Shown here one piece after another: positions 1 to 5,718 of a DNA stretch of 51,832 nucleotides (its first letter is position 1; each line of letters starts with the position of its first letter). The translations under genes were made by a program, and so were the position numbers. The stretch spans positions 1,394 to 53,225 of IMG/VR virus record IMGVR_UViG_3300030118_004854, one strand, 5' to 3'. The stretch comes from a virus. The notes beneath the pieces were generated by a model. That model was given only the letters and a program-made list of their open reading frames with translations. It did not search any database and had not been told where the DNA came from.

Positions 1-144
1 TCCAAAACTGTTCACGGCGCTATGCGTCCACCTGAGACCTGGGCATGTCACAAAACTGCCTACTGTTTCTACGTAGATCAGCGTGATGAGCAACACGATA
101 AAACGCTCACCTTATCCTTGACTTTTCCTTGTCCCTTGCTATAA
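1..144 (+). CDS. Possible C-terminal end of a gene cut by the window edge
   Basis: A plus-strand frame is open from the first base to a TAA at 142-144, giving 47 residues with no start inside. The other two plus frames close earlier. The product is not recognised. It contains two Cys and ends in a Leu/Thr-rich stretch that partly reads through the TTGACTTTT promoter repeat. The next gene starts 8 bases downstream of its stop. The open frame is short enough to be chance, so this is weakly supported. Confidence 0.3.
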   Translation, partial: SKTVHGAMRPPETWACHKTAYCFYVDQRDEQHDKTLTLSLTFPCPLL

Positions 145-145
145 T
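118..145 (+). promoter_or_regulatory. Sigma-70-type early promoter
   Basis: The -35 TTGACT is at 118-123 and a perfect -10 TATAAT at 140-145, with a 16-base spacer. The predicted start of transcription is about 152, which is the A of the next gene's ATG, so the message would be leaderless. Confidence 0.75.
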
Positions 146-151
146 CTAGCT

Positions 152-319
152 ATGCCAAAGTACCGTATATCGTTCATCCAAGAGCAACTCTATTACGATG
201 AAGTAGAGGCCAACAGTCCTGAGGAGGCACTGATTCAACACGAAGATAACCCCGATTACATTCCAGGTGATTGGAGTCAGGTCCAACCCGATAGTTATGA
301 AGTAGAGGAAATCAAGTAG
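152..319 (+). CDS. Small hypothetical early protein (55 aa)
   Basis: An acidic 55-residue protein beginning MPKYRISFIQ and ending at TAG 317-319. It is not recognised as a named family. The pattern of a short beta-like N-terminus followed by 'SPEEAL' is common in small phage proteins. No Shine-Dalgarno site is visible; the ATG lies 6 bases after the TATAAT box, at the expected transcription start. It is the first of a run of small plus-strand genes, probably early and host-directed (inference). An AGGAGG site overlaps its stop and serves the next gene. Confidence 0.6.
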   Translation: MPKYRISFIQEQLYYDEVEANSPEEALIQHEDNPDYIPGDWSQVQPDSYEVEEIK

Positions 320-333
320 GAGGCTTGACTTTT

Positions 334-564
334 ATGAGATACCATATAGAATGGTGTTACCTTGCCAAGAATAACATCTCTGTCCTCTTCGAGGAGGTTG
401 AGAAAGATTGGAGCTTGACTTTTCCGCAAGCTATCTCTCTTGCTCGTAGGATGGGTAAGAAAAAATACGGTGAGTATGGGTACGAGGTGACCGTAACAGC
501 ATTAGATAAGTGTGGAACTCCCTCAGATAGGGGTAAAATCTACTCCCAGGGCAGGCTATTATAG
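334..564 (+). CDS. Small hypothetical early protein (76 aa)
   Basis: A 76-residue basic protein starting at ATG 334 (MRYHIEWCYL). An in-frame TTG at 325 exists, but AGGAGG at 318-323 is 10 bases from the ATG, which favours 334. The start follows directly on one TTGACTTTT copy, and a second copy lies inside the gene at 414, read as Leu-Thr-Phe. No domain is recognised. The position between early-type promoters suggests an early, dispensable gene. Confidence 0.6.
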   Translation: MRYHIEWCYLAKNNISVLFEEVEKDWSLTFPQAISLARRMGKKKYGEYGYEVTVTALDKCGTPSDRGKIYSQGRLL

Positions 565-582
565 CTTGACTTTTCTACATAT

Positions 583-659
583 GCACCCTTAGCTCAATTG
601 GATAGAGCAACGGCCTTCTAAGCCGTAGGTTATAGGTTCGATTCCTATAGGGTGTACCA
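583..659 (+). tRNA. tRNA-Arg (UCU)
   Basis: A 77-nt cloverleaf with acceptor GCACCCT/AGGGTGT (first pair G-U), a D-arm with AGCTCAATTGG, anticodon stem ACGGC/GCCGT around loop CTTCTAA (anticodon TCT), a T-arm with GGTTCGATTCC, and an encoded CCA at 657-659. It reads AGA, a codon frequent in this AT-rich genome. It is the only tRNA of the window on the plus strand and sits within the early promoter array. Confidence 0.95.
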
Positions 660-699
660 TTTTATACCTTGACTTTTCTTACTAGGGGTTATTTTTACC

Positions 700-726
700 T
701 TGACTTTTATGCTATGTGGGTACAAT
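700..726 (+). promoter_or_regulatory. Probable early promoter
   Basis: The -35 TTGACT is at 700-705 and -10 TACAAT at 721-726, with a 15-base spacer. Transcription would start near 733, inside the small reading frame at 714-797. Confidence 0.45.
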
Positions 727-797
727 TTGGAATTATTGGATATTTTTTGATTGCATTTATAGCTTGGGCTCTGTGTGCAATTTCAAGTGATAATTAG
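714..797 (+). CDS. Possible 27-aa hydrophobic microprotein
   Basis: ATG at 714 opens 27 codons ending at TAG 795-797. The peptide is almost wholly a single membrane-type helix (starts MWVQFGIIGY, then Leu/Ile/Ala/Trp-rich) with a short polar tail SSDN. There is no clear ribosome site. Such micro membrane proteins are common among phage early genes, but the frame is short and could be chance. Confidence 0.35.
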   Translation: MWVQFGIIGYFLIAFIAWALCAISSDN

Positions 798-801
798 AGC
801 C

Positions 802-829
802 TTGACTTTTATTACATAGGCATTAAATT
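802..829 (+). promoter_or_regulatory. Possible early promoter
   Basis: TTGACT at 802-807 and a weak -10 TAAATT at 824-829 (16-base spacer), one of the TTGACTTTT repeat copies. No gene follows before the terminator at 908, so any product would be a short RNA. Confidence 0.35.
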
Positions 830-832
830 AGC

Positions 833-859
833 TTGACTTTTATGCAATTATGTTGTAAT
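833..859 (+). promoter_or_regulatory. Possible early promoter feeding a short untranslated RNA
   Basis: TTGACT at 833-838 and TGTAAT at 854-859 (15-base spacer). A transcript from here would reach the terminator at 908-943 after about 75 nt and holds only a 6-codon frame, so a small noncoding RNA is possible (inference). Confidence 0.35.
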
Positions 860-907
860 TAGGCTTGCGCCATACATATAACTAATAACATCTCTTGTAA
901 ATGATTG

Positions 908-943
908 GACCTCCTACTCTAATATGAATAGGAGGTCTTTTTT
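908..943 (+). terminator. Rho-independent terminator of the early block
   Basis: GACCTCCTA (908-916) pairs perfectly with TAGGAGGTC (929-937) across a 12-base loop, followed by six T. The stem includes an AGGAGG-like sequence. It closes the plus-strand early block before the convergent minus-strand operon. Confidence 0.9.
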
Positions 944-950
944 ATTGACT

Positions 951-999
951 ATATCTCAAATATGGGAAAATGTCTCATAAATGGGAATAGGTGAGATAT
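951..999. repeat. Intergenic inverted repeat
   Basis: ATATCTCA at 951-958 and TGAGATAT at 992-999 are inverted copies. Between them are two similar direct units around 'tctca...atgggaa' (954-968 and 973-988). It lies between the plus-strand terminator and the 3' end of the minus-strand operon. It could be a weak transcript end or an operator; no T-tract follows on the minus strand. Confidence 0.3.
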
Positions 1000-1009
1000 T
1001 GTACCTTTT

Positions 1010-1330
1010 TTATCTCTTTTTGTTCCTAATGGGGTTCTTTTTGATACCTTTGTGGCCTTGCATCTTACCACGACGGCTTCTAATGGAGGGTCTACGAGAT
1101 CTAACTCTACCCTTCTTGATGTGTTCCTTAGCAGCCTTCTTGAGAGCTTCTACTTCCTTCCTCAGAGTAGCTACTTCTCTCTTTAGTTTGGACATTTCCT
1201 TTCTCCAATCCTTTACTATTTCGTAAACAGGTGGAGCTTTAGATACAGGACCTTGAGGTCTTTGTCTTTGTGCTTGTGACGGTGCAGCAAGTACAAGTGC
1301 GGTGAGTAAACCTATGATGATATGTTTCAT
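1010..1330 (-). CDS. Secreted small basic protein with coiled coil
   Basis: A 106-residue protein with a clean signal peptide (residues 1-20, hydrophobic core followed by APSQAQ, predicted cut after SQA), a Pro-rich spacer, a Lys/Glu coiled coil at about 43-70, and a very basic Arg/Lys C-terminus. It should act in the periplasm or at the envelope. No lipobox is present. A spanin-like lysis role is conceivable from signal plus coiled coil, but a partner is not seen. A TATATA box 11 bases before the ATG suggests its own late promoter. Confidence 0.65.
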   Translation of the reverse strand: MKHIIIGLLTALVLAAPSQAQRQRPQGPVSKAPPVYEIVKDWRKEMSKLKREVATLRKEVEALKKAAKEHIKKGRVRSRRPSIRSRRGKMQGHKGIKKNPIRNKKR

Positions 1331-1335
1331 GTTCT

Positions 1336-1341
1336 TATATA
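1336..1341 (-). promoter_or_regulatory. Late-type -10 box before the 1330 gene
   Basis: TATATA on the minus strand (T at 1341), with the ATG beginning 11 bases after the first T. No -35 is visible. It fits the start-codon-at-+1 pattern seen at many operon heads here. Confidence 0.4.
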
Positions 1342-1356
1342 CGTATTCCTTTCTAG

Positions 1357-2022
1357 TTATACACTGGGTATCTTATTACCTTTACTGATATTATCCTTTG
1401 CCCATAGAATTCCTTGTGTTGGTTTATTGTCTTGGGTGTTCTTGTTACCCATCTCTAGTAGTATTTCTCTCAGGTGGTATACTGGTCTTTCTGGGTCTAT
1501 CTTTCTCCCATATTTTACCACATCTGACCAGTTGATTCTTGGGTCATTTAGGGATGCTCCATACTTCTTAAATGAGTATTCTAGTCTGTTTAAGACATCT
1601 TGTGCGAATCCCTCTTGCACATTATTTTTAAGGTGATACCAGTCATCCAGCCCTGCATAGATAGTAGATCCCTTTTGAATCCTACTTCTCTGCTTCTCTA
1701 GCCAGGGTTTTAGATCACTTCCATGTAGAACATAATGTTCCCCTGTGAAATCGAAACCTCTGCTTACCTGATCATTCTTGTAGTACTTGGAGAAGATCCA
1801 CCAAAGATTCTCGTATTCCTCTAACTTCTCCAGGTTCACCACACGAGATGTAGACACAACTCCCTTTTCAGTGTCGGATGTCTTCAACTCAATACGATAC
1901 ACCCTACCATTTAAGTTTAATGTAGCATCGTGAAGGTATTTGTTAGATCTACCTTTTGTTTCTAGTAAATCAAATAGTTCGATTTGAGCCTTCTCTCTCT
2001 TATCGTCTTGAGTCTGAGGCAT
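1357..2022 (-). CDS. Putative PD-(D/E)XK-type endonuclease
   Basis: A 221-residue protein. Near the N-terminus it has E15, then HDATL (D32) and, 13 residues later, IELK (E45, K47), in the order Glu...Asp...Glu-x-Lys typical of PD-(D/E)XK nucleases. A Trp/Tyr-rich segment (WWIFSKYY, about 75) and the Val-Ser-Thr block after the catalytic strand recall type II restriction-like folds. It ends the speD-speE operon. It could degrade host DNA, process phage DNA or act in defence against other phages. The assignment rests on motif order only. Confidence 0.5.
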   Translation of the reverse strand: MPQTQDDKREKAQIELFDLLETKGRSNKYLHDATLNLNGRVYRIELKTSDTEKGVVSTSRVVNLEKLEEYENLWWIFSKYYKNDQVSRGFDFTGEHYVLHGSDLKPWLEKQRSRIQKGSTIYAGLDDWYHLKNNVQEGFAQDVLNRLEYSFKKYGASLNDPRINWSDVVKYGRKIDPERPVYHLREILLEMGNKNTQDNKPTQGILWAKDNISKGNKIPSV

Positions 2023-2031
2023 TACTCATCC

Positions 2032-2622
2032 CTAGTCTTCGTAAGTCCTCTTACTCTTATTACCATTCTCTATGTTCTCTACCGTCCAATCCTGTCTATT
2101 GATATGGTAGTCTCTCCTACCAATGACAGTATCTCCATCTGGGTCTAGCCAGATTATTCTGTTGTTTGGTTGTGCGGCGTAGCATCCATTTTCTAGTGCA
2201 AATATGTGACAATTCTTGTGGATGTCAGGTGCTTCAGATGGGACATTACCATACCAATCTATGGTAAACATGTACCTTCCTTTTTCCTCTTGTCCACCCT
2301 TCATGAAGACTACTGCACGCATGTTTTCTAGGTAGTCGAACTCAGTTACGACAGCATCATAGCTCATGCAGTCGTAGGTCTGTAGCTCATCTAGCTCAAG
2401 CTTAGGTGCCTCTTTTTTGTGTACAAGAGCATGGATTGGGACTCTAGCATACTGTGCTCCATTCTTTAGTAGGACATGGAATAGTAATGCTCTACCCTCG
2501 ATGCTGCACACCGCAAAAACTACGCAGGGCTCGAACTCACCATGACCCTTGGTTAAATTGTATAGAAATTCCTTTCTCATGTAGCATGAAAAATAAGGGA
2601 TATCCACGTTTAGCTCTGCCAT
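2032..2622 (-). CDS. Conserved-looking hypothetical protein (196 aa)
   Basis: A 196-residue mixed alpha/beta protein, rich in Tyr, Cys and aromatic residues, beginning MAELNVDIPYF. No catalytic motif is recognised. AGGAGGG 9 bases before the ATG is one of the best ribosome sites of the region and lies in the last codons of speE. It is co-transcribed with speD and speE, but nothing in the sequence links it to polyamines. Confidence 0.7.
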   Translation of the reverse strand: MAELNVDIPYFSCYMRKEFLYNLTKGHGEFEPCVVFAVCSIEGRALLFHVLLKNGAQYARVPIHALVHKKEAPKLELDELQTYDCMSYDAVVTEFDYLENMRAVVFMKGGQEEKGRYMFTIDWYGNVPSEAPDIHKNCHIFALENGCYAAQPNNRIIWLDPDGDTVIGRRDYHINRQDWTVENIENGNKSKRTYED

Positions 2623-2623
2623 G

Positions 2624-3409
2624 TCACTTCCCTCCTATGCTGGTTTCGAGATACTGATTGCAATCCCCAAGCACCATCTGGTGTCCAAGATTCACCGTAT
2701 CACTAGCCCATACAAAGCTGCTCAGGCCTCCATACGAGTGGACAGGCGTCATGTATGATCCACGCATCTTGAAGTGTTTCTTGATCGTCTTGAGGGTCTG
2801 TTGACGCTGCACGTCCCAATAGAATGGAACGTCAGTCTGGCATACGAAAACGGAGTTTTCAGTCATCACATTCTTCAGGTTAGAGAAGAACTCATCAGTA
2901 AAAACTTTACCAGAGTTCTGATAATTTTCATGTGACTCACAGAAATCCGTAACGTCACAGAATACATAATCGAACTTCTTGTCAGTGTTTTTCACGAACT
3001 CTGCACCGTCACCTATCTCTACTTTGATCTCATCAAAAGAGTCTTTATGCATACCGTAAAGATATCTTCTAGAGACACTCACTACCTTTGGATCTAGCTC
3101 TACCTGAGTGATATCTGTAACTCCGTCATTGATTAGGAATCTGGCTAGCACGCCATCTCCACCCCCAATAATCAGAGCACTCTCACCGCTTCTGAGCTTG
3201 TCTCTAGCAGCACTGATGAAAGCCATATGATAATTGTGATAGTCTTTTGTACATACCTGCACGGTGTCGTCTAAACACAGCACTACCCCAAACTTTTCAG
3301 TATCTACCACCTCAATCTTTTGATACTCACTCTTGTTGGAGTACAAGACTTCTTTTACTGATGTTTTCAAAGAAACACCCTCGTCAATATAAAATTCTTT
3401 GTATGTCAT
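2624..3409 (-). CDS. speE: Spermidine synthase (polyamine aminopropyltransferase)
   Basis: Transfers the aminopropyl group of decarboxylated S-adenosylmethionine to putrescine, giving spermidine. The 261-residue protein has the family N-terminal beta domain, a Rossmann methyltransferase-like core with GGGDGV (about residue 83), the acidic strand VELDPK, IGDGAEF, and DVTD where the family has the catalytic Asp loop. The start is ATG 3409, overlapping the speD stop as ATGA; a longer in-frame start at 3448 would overlap speD more. It probably acts in the host cytoplasm, paired with the SpeD just upstream. Confidence 0.88.
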   Translation of the reverse strand: MTYKEFYIDEGVSLKTSVKEVLYSNKSEYQKIEVVDTEKFGVVLCLDDTVQVCTKDYHNYHMAFISAARDKLRSGESALIIGGGDGVLARFLINDGVTDITQVELDPKVVSVSRRYLYGMHKDSFDEIKVEIGDGAEFVKNTDKKFDYVFCDVTDFCESHENYQNSGKVFTDEFFSNLKNVMTENSVFVCQTDVPFYWDVQRQQTLKTIKKHFKMRGSYMTPVHSYGGLSSFVWASDTVNLGHQMVLGDCNQYLETSIGGK

Positions 3410-3735
3410 CTTTCTACCGTTACTTGAACTATTGGGCGTCCACCCCACATGGATTGAAGGAAGTCTATAATAGGTTGAGTTTCAAAGTCGTTACATGAGA
3501 AAACATCCATGTAATAACCTTCATTCTCTGGATAAGTGTGAACCGAGATGTGAGACTCTCCTAATACCGCAAAGGCAGTCATACCTTGCCCTTCAAACTT
3601 GTGAAAGACGATATCCCTCACCTTTGTGGTGTTACTGAGCTTTACGCACTCATCTATGACAACCTCCCACAAAATGGTGTCGTCTACATCACGTTTGATA
3701 CCATCAGCCCTTAATAATAAATGCTTACCCCTCAT
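3406..3735 (-). CDS. speD: S-adenosylmethionine decarboxylase proenzyme
   Basis: A pyruvoyl enzyme making decarboxylated SAM, the aminopropyl donor. The 109-residue protein matches the short prokaryotic class (about 110-130 residues). ESHISVHTYPE holds the self-cleavage site: Glu60-Ser61, with Ser61 becoming the pyruvoyl group, His66 the processing residue, and Cys81 in FSCND the proton donor. The start overlaps the previous stop as TAATG. Placement directly before speE makes a two-step spermidine route. Some cyanophages carry speD; a speD-speE pair is less usual. Confidence 0.93.
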   Translation of the reverse strand: MRGKHLLLRADGIKRDVDDTILWEVVIDECVKLSNTTKVRDIVFHKFEGQGMTAFAVLGESHISVHTYPENEGYYMDVFSCNDFETQPIIDFLQSMWGGRPIVQVTVER

Positions 3736-3986
3736 TATTCGTCTAGCTCCTTTTGCTCTTGATGATCCTTGATTATAGCATCTCCTAAGGCTGCAATGCG
3801 ATCCTTTTCTAATCTATCTACCTTCCATTGGTAGAGCCTTACCATGGCTTCAGACTGCACAATAAGATCTTCTTGCTTCTTAATATATGCCTTTCTCAGT
3901 GTTTGGATTTCTCTTTCTAGCTCTTCAATTCTAACATCTTTCAACTGTAAATCAGTTAACCTTGGTGCTTTCTTTGGGTTACTCAT
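3735..3986 (-). CDS. Small coiled-coil protein
   Basis: 83 residues, charged, with heptad-like Leu/Ile spacing from about residue 15 to 65 (a predicted coiled coil), no Cys and no membrane segment. The start overlaps the previous stop as ATGA and its stop overlaps the speD start as TAATG, so it is translationally coupled on both sides. Function unknown; perhaps an oligomerising regulator or scaffold. Confidence 0.6.
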   Translation of the reverse strand: MSNPKKAPRLTDLQLKDVRIEELEREIQTLRKAYIKKQEDLIVQSEAMVRLYQWKVDRLEKDRIAALGDAIIKDHQEQKELDE

Positions 3987-4231
3987 TGATTCTCTTTTGG
4001 TTTCGTGCCTACGTAAAGGTTCTTGTACCCCACAATAATAGGATCACCCATGTAGTTTTTCAGAATTTTTTGCGCTGCAATGGGATTATTTTTGATAGCA
4101 AGATCTAATTTGTAGCAGGCATTACACAAACTGGTAGCTTTAGCTCTGGTGGGTTTGCTACAATATTGACAGGTTCCCTTGCTGTCAAACATGGCGGCTT
4201 CTTTATTATCAGCACTCCTGTTTATTGTCAT
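3983..4231 (-). CDS. Small zinc-ribbon protein
   Basis: 82 residues with two CxxC pairs, CQYC (about 20-23) and CNAC (about 36-39), as in zinc ribbons of HNH-like or transcription-related phage proteins; no His-Asn-His motif follows. The C-terminus is basic. The ATG at 4231 overlaps the upstream stop as ATGA; Met14 (4192) is a possible alternative start. Zinc binding and nucleic-acid contact are inferred. Confidence 0.6.
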   Translation of the reverse strand: MTINRSADNKEAAMFDSKGTCQYCSKPTRAKATSLCNACYKLDLAIKNNPIAAQKILKNYMGDPIIVGYKNLYVGTKPKENQ

Positions 4232-4545
4232 TGCTGTGCATTTCTCATCCTGTTTAGGACATCACTCATCTCTTCCTTCAAGGTGATTACAGAACCATCC
4301 GTGAGCTTGATCGAAGTCCACTTTGCGTTCTTTTTAGTCCTCTTTGAATCAGGAATCCTGGGATCCCATGCAGCCTGCATCTTGAGGATCTGACGCATGT
4401 TTAGAACTTCCTCAATGTCTCTGCTTTTCTCTTCAGTATAAAAGAATTCATTTGGTGGGCGAGATGGAGGTGCCTTCACTATGCTCCATGTAGTAGCGGT
4501 AATGAAAGCACCATACACCGCAGTCATTAAACTAGTCGTCTTCAT
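4228..4545 (-). CDS. Hypothetical small protein with hydrophobic N-terminus
   Basis: 105 residues. Residues 1-22 are moderately hydrophobic and could be a signal or anchor, followed by a Pro-rich link (APPSRPP) and a charged helical remainder. Not recognised. It overlaps its upstream neighbour by 14 bases and its downstream neighbour as ATGA. Confidence 0.55.
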   Translation of the reverse strand: MKTTSLMTAVYGAFITATTWSIVKAPPSRPPNEFFYTEEKSRDIEEVLNMRQILKMQAAWDPRIPDSKRTKKNAKWTSIKLTDGSVITLKEEMSDVLNRMRNAQQ

Positions 4546-4753
4546 CTAACAAATCCTTTAACTTCTTTTTTCTCTCTTCTCTTTTCTTGGCTTCAAATGC
4601 AAGATTCTTTTCTTGCAGTTCGCGTGCATTCTTGATGTGGAAAGGTTCAACATCAGACGCATCTATTTCGTCCTCCTTCACTCCAAAGATGCGAGACCAG
4701 TTGTCATTAAAAGCATTAGATTGCGGTCTGCGCTTATCACCCTTACCAGCCAT
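4532..4753 (-). CDS. Small MAGKGDKRRP-type phage protein
   Basis: 73 residues with the N-terminus MAGKGDKRRPQ and NWSRIFG, a pattern seen in many small proteins of T4-like and other phages, then a long Glu/Lys helix ending in an acidic tail. Function of the family is unknown. The start overlaps the preceding stop as TAATG. Confidence 0.65.
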   Translation of the reverse strand: MAGKGDKRRPQSNAFNDNWSRIFGVKEDEIDASDVEPFHIKNARELQEKNLAFEAKKREERKKKLKDLLDEDD

Positions 4754-4914
4754 TACTCCTCCTCCGGCCTTGGATTGTCTTGATTGTTAAGATCAGTTTG
4801 AAGGTCAGTAAGCCGAGACTTGATGTTTCTTGCCTCCTGAGTGTTAACCGCGTCACAGAGACTCTTTAATGACTCCATGGTTTGATAAATATAATCTTGT
4901 GATAATCCATCCAT
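4753..4914 (-). CDS. Hypothetical 53-aa protein
   Basis: A 53-residue polar, helical protein starting MDGLSQDYIY and ending in Glu-Glu-Glu. It exactly fills the space between its neighbours: its ATG overlaps the upstream stop (TAATG) and its TAA overlaps the next ATG (TAATG). That double coupling is the main support. Function unknown. Confidence 0.6.
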   Translation of the reverse strand: MDGLSQDYIYQTMESLKSLCDAVNTQEARNIKSRLTDLQTDLNNQDNPRPEEE

Positions 4915-5075
4915 TATACGCTCCTCACTGTGTATCTAACTTTCTCAGAATTATTAAACTTCCTACGCTTGATGGAGAAAGTACGTCCAGGCATTTCCTT
5001 TTGAAGCTTTTCAACAAGCTTCACGGCCTTTGCCTGATCCTTAAACGTCTTGTGATTTCTATATCTAGTCTTCAT
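4914..5075 (-). CDS. Hypothetical 53-aa basic protein heading the speD-speE operon
   Basis: A 53-residue Lys/Arg-rich protein starting MKTRYRNHKT. ATG 5075 is chosen because a TATAAT box lies 6 bases upstream, as at other operon heads; an open extension to 5132 would run into the tRNA-like gene. No motif is recognised; basic charge suggests nucleic-acid binding. It is the first gene of the leftward operon running to about 1.35 kb. Confidence 0.6.
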   Translation of the reverse strand: MKTRYRNHKTFKDQAKAVKLVEKLQKEMPGRTFSIKRRKFNNSEKVRYTVRSV

Positions 5076-5081
5076 GTCGGT

Positions 5082-5087
5082 ATTATA
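5082..5087 (-). promoter_or_regulatory. Late-type promoter of the speD-speE operon
   Basis: CTATAATA on the minus strand; the first T of TATAAT (5087) is 12 bases before the A of ATG 5075. No convincing -35 is present, as expected for a gp55-type late promoter. Confidence 0.6.
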
Positions 5088-5108
5088 GTCTGTAAAGTGA
5101 ATAAATTG

Positions 5109-5210
5109 TGGCAGTAATTGGATTCGCACCAATATCGCTCCCTAGTCTAAGGTAATTAGGCCATTGGACGGTCAATACGGGAGGTGTAATAACTGTTATA
5201 CGATACTGCC
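5109..5210 (-). tRNA. tRNA-like gene with a 36-nt anticodon loop
   Basis: On the minus strand a perfect 7-bp acceptor GGCAGTA/TACTGCC, a D-arm (TCGTATAACAGTTATTAC) and a T-arm (ATTGG-TGCGAAT-CCAAT) are in tRNA order. The anticodon stem CTCCC/GGGAG (5179-5183 with 5138-5142) encloses 36 nt instead of 7. Removing 29 nt after loop base 37, the canonical intron site, would leave GTATTGA, but other joints are possible, so no isotype is assigned. Inside the loop ATTG/CAAT and CTAA/TTAG can form small hairpins. CCA is not encoded, unlike the other tRNAs here. It is either an interrupted tRNA, a decayed one or a tRNA mimic. Confidence 0.5.
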
Positions 5211-5220
5211 ATGGAGTAGA

Positions 5221-5226
5221 TATATA
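5221..5226 (+). promoter_or_regulatory. Possible late-type -10 box before the HExxH gene
   Basis: TATATA with the first T 10 bases before the ATG at 5231; no -35 and no close Shine-Dalgarno site. Weak because the region is simply AT-rich. Confidence 0.3.
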
Positions 5227-5230
5227 TGCT

Positions 5231-5584
5231 ATGAACGTCAAACAAAAAGATAGGCTTCATCCTTTAGAACTTCGCACAGGAATTAAAACATTTGAGATCA
5301 AGCAACAATCTCTATCAAAAGAGAACTTGCACGGATGCGTGGAACTGCACAAGGGTGTCATCACCGTAGATCCTAACCAAAGTATTGAGGATTACAAGGG
5401 TACCCTGCTGCATGAGATCTGCCATGTTGGACTGGATATGTATGGACTGGGTGAGGACGATCAAATCCCTCAGATGACCAACGAGTATCTTACCTCCGTC
5501 ACATCAAACATGATACAGCAGCTTGCCGGTTTGAATCCTGAATTGTTTAGTTATATATTAGGTGGTGCCCATCACAGGACTTGA
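5231..5584 (+). CDS. HExxH zinc-metallopeptidase-like protein, copy 1
   Basis: A 117-residue protein with LLHEICHVGLD (about 59-69), the HExxH zinc site of compact metallopeptidases, in a helix after a short beta region. It shares with the 25238-25639 protein the HEIxH core, a following GLxE, and 'LTxxxL...LNPxLF' at the C-terminus, so they are paralogs. No signal peptide. It is a lone plus-strand gene among minus-strand tRNAs, and its last 22 bases overlap the 3' end of tRNA-Thr. Substrate unknown; peptidase activity is inferred from the motif. Confidence 0.65.
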   Translation: MNVKQKDRLHPLELRTGIKTFEIKQQSLSKENLHGCVELHKGVITVDPNQSIEDYKGTLLHEICHVGLDMYGLGEDDQIPQMTNEYLTSVTSNMIQQLAGLNPELFSYILGGAHHRT

Positions 5585-5638
5585 ACCTGTAACCTACGGT
5601 TTACAAAACCGTTGCTCTACCAATTGAGCTAGACGGGC
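5563..5638 (-). tRNA. tRNA-Thr (UGU)
   Basis: 76 nt; acceptor GCCCGTC/GATGGGC, anticodon stem ACGGT/ACCGT with loop TTTGTAA (anticodon TGT), T-loop TTCAAGT, encoded CCA. Last of a five-tRNA cluster on this strand. Its 3' end overlaps the convergent HExxH gene by 22 bases. Confidence 0.95.
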
Positions 5639-5641
5639 AAA

Positions 5642-5717
5642 TGGCTCCTCAAGTAGGACTCGAACCTACGACCCGATGATTAACAGTCATCTGCTCTACC
5701 AACTGAGCTATTGAGGA
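5642..5717 (-). tRNA. tRNA-Asn (GUU)
   Basis: 76 nt; acceptor TCCTCAA/TTGAGGA, anticodon stem GATGA/TCATC with loop CTGTTAA (anticodon GTT), T-arm GTAGG-TTCGAGT-CCTAC, encoded CCA. Three bases separate it from tRNA-Thr. Confidence 0.95.
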
Positions 5718-5718
5718 A

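Larger units (their letters stand above)
117..841 (+). repeat. Eight dispersed copies of CTTGACTTTT
   Basis: The 10-mer CTTGACTTTT (or its 9-base core TTGACTTTT) occurs with TTGACT starting at 118, 325, 414, 566, 669, 700, 802 and 833. No other exact copy was noticed elsewhere in the window. TTGACT is the bacterial sigma-70 -35 consensus. Several copies have a plausible -10 box 15-16 bases on: TATAAT at 140, TAGAAT at 347, TACAAT at 721, TAAATT at 824 and TGTAAT at 854. The copy at 414 lies inside a gene and has no -10. Successive start-to-start distances in the right half are 103, 31, 102 and 31 bases, suggesting duplication of a unit. The likely role is an array of early promoters used by host RNA polymerase. 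Confidence 0.75.

Noticed and set aside
117-841. TTGACTTTT copies as a CRISPR array
   Set aside because: The repeat is only 9-10 bases, spacing is irregular, and genes and a tRNA lie between the copies.
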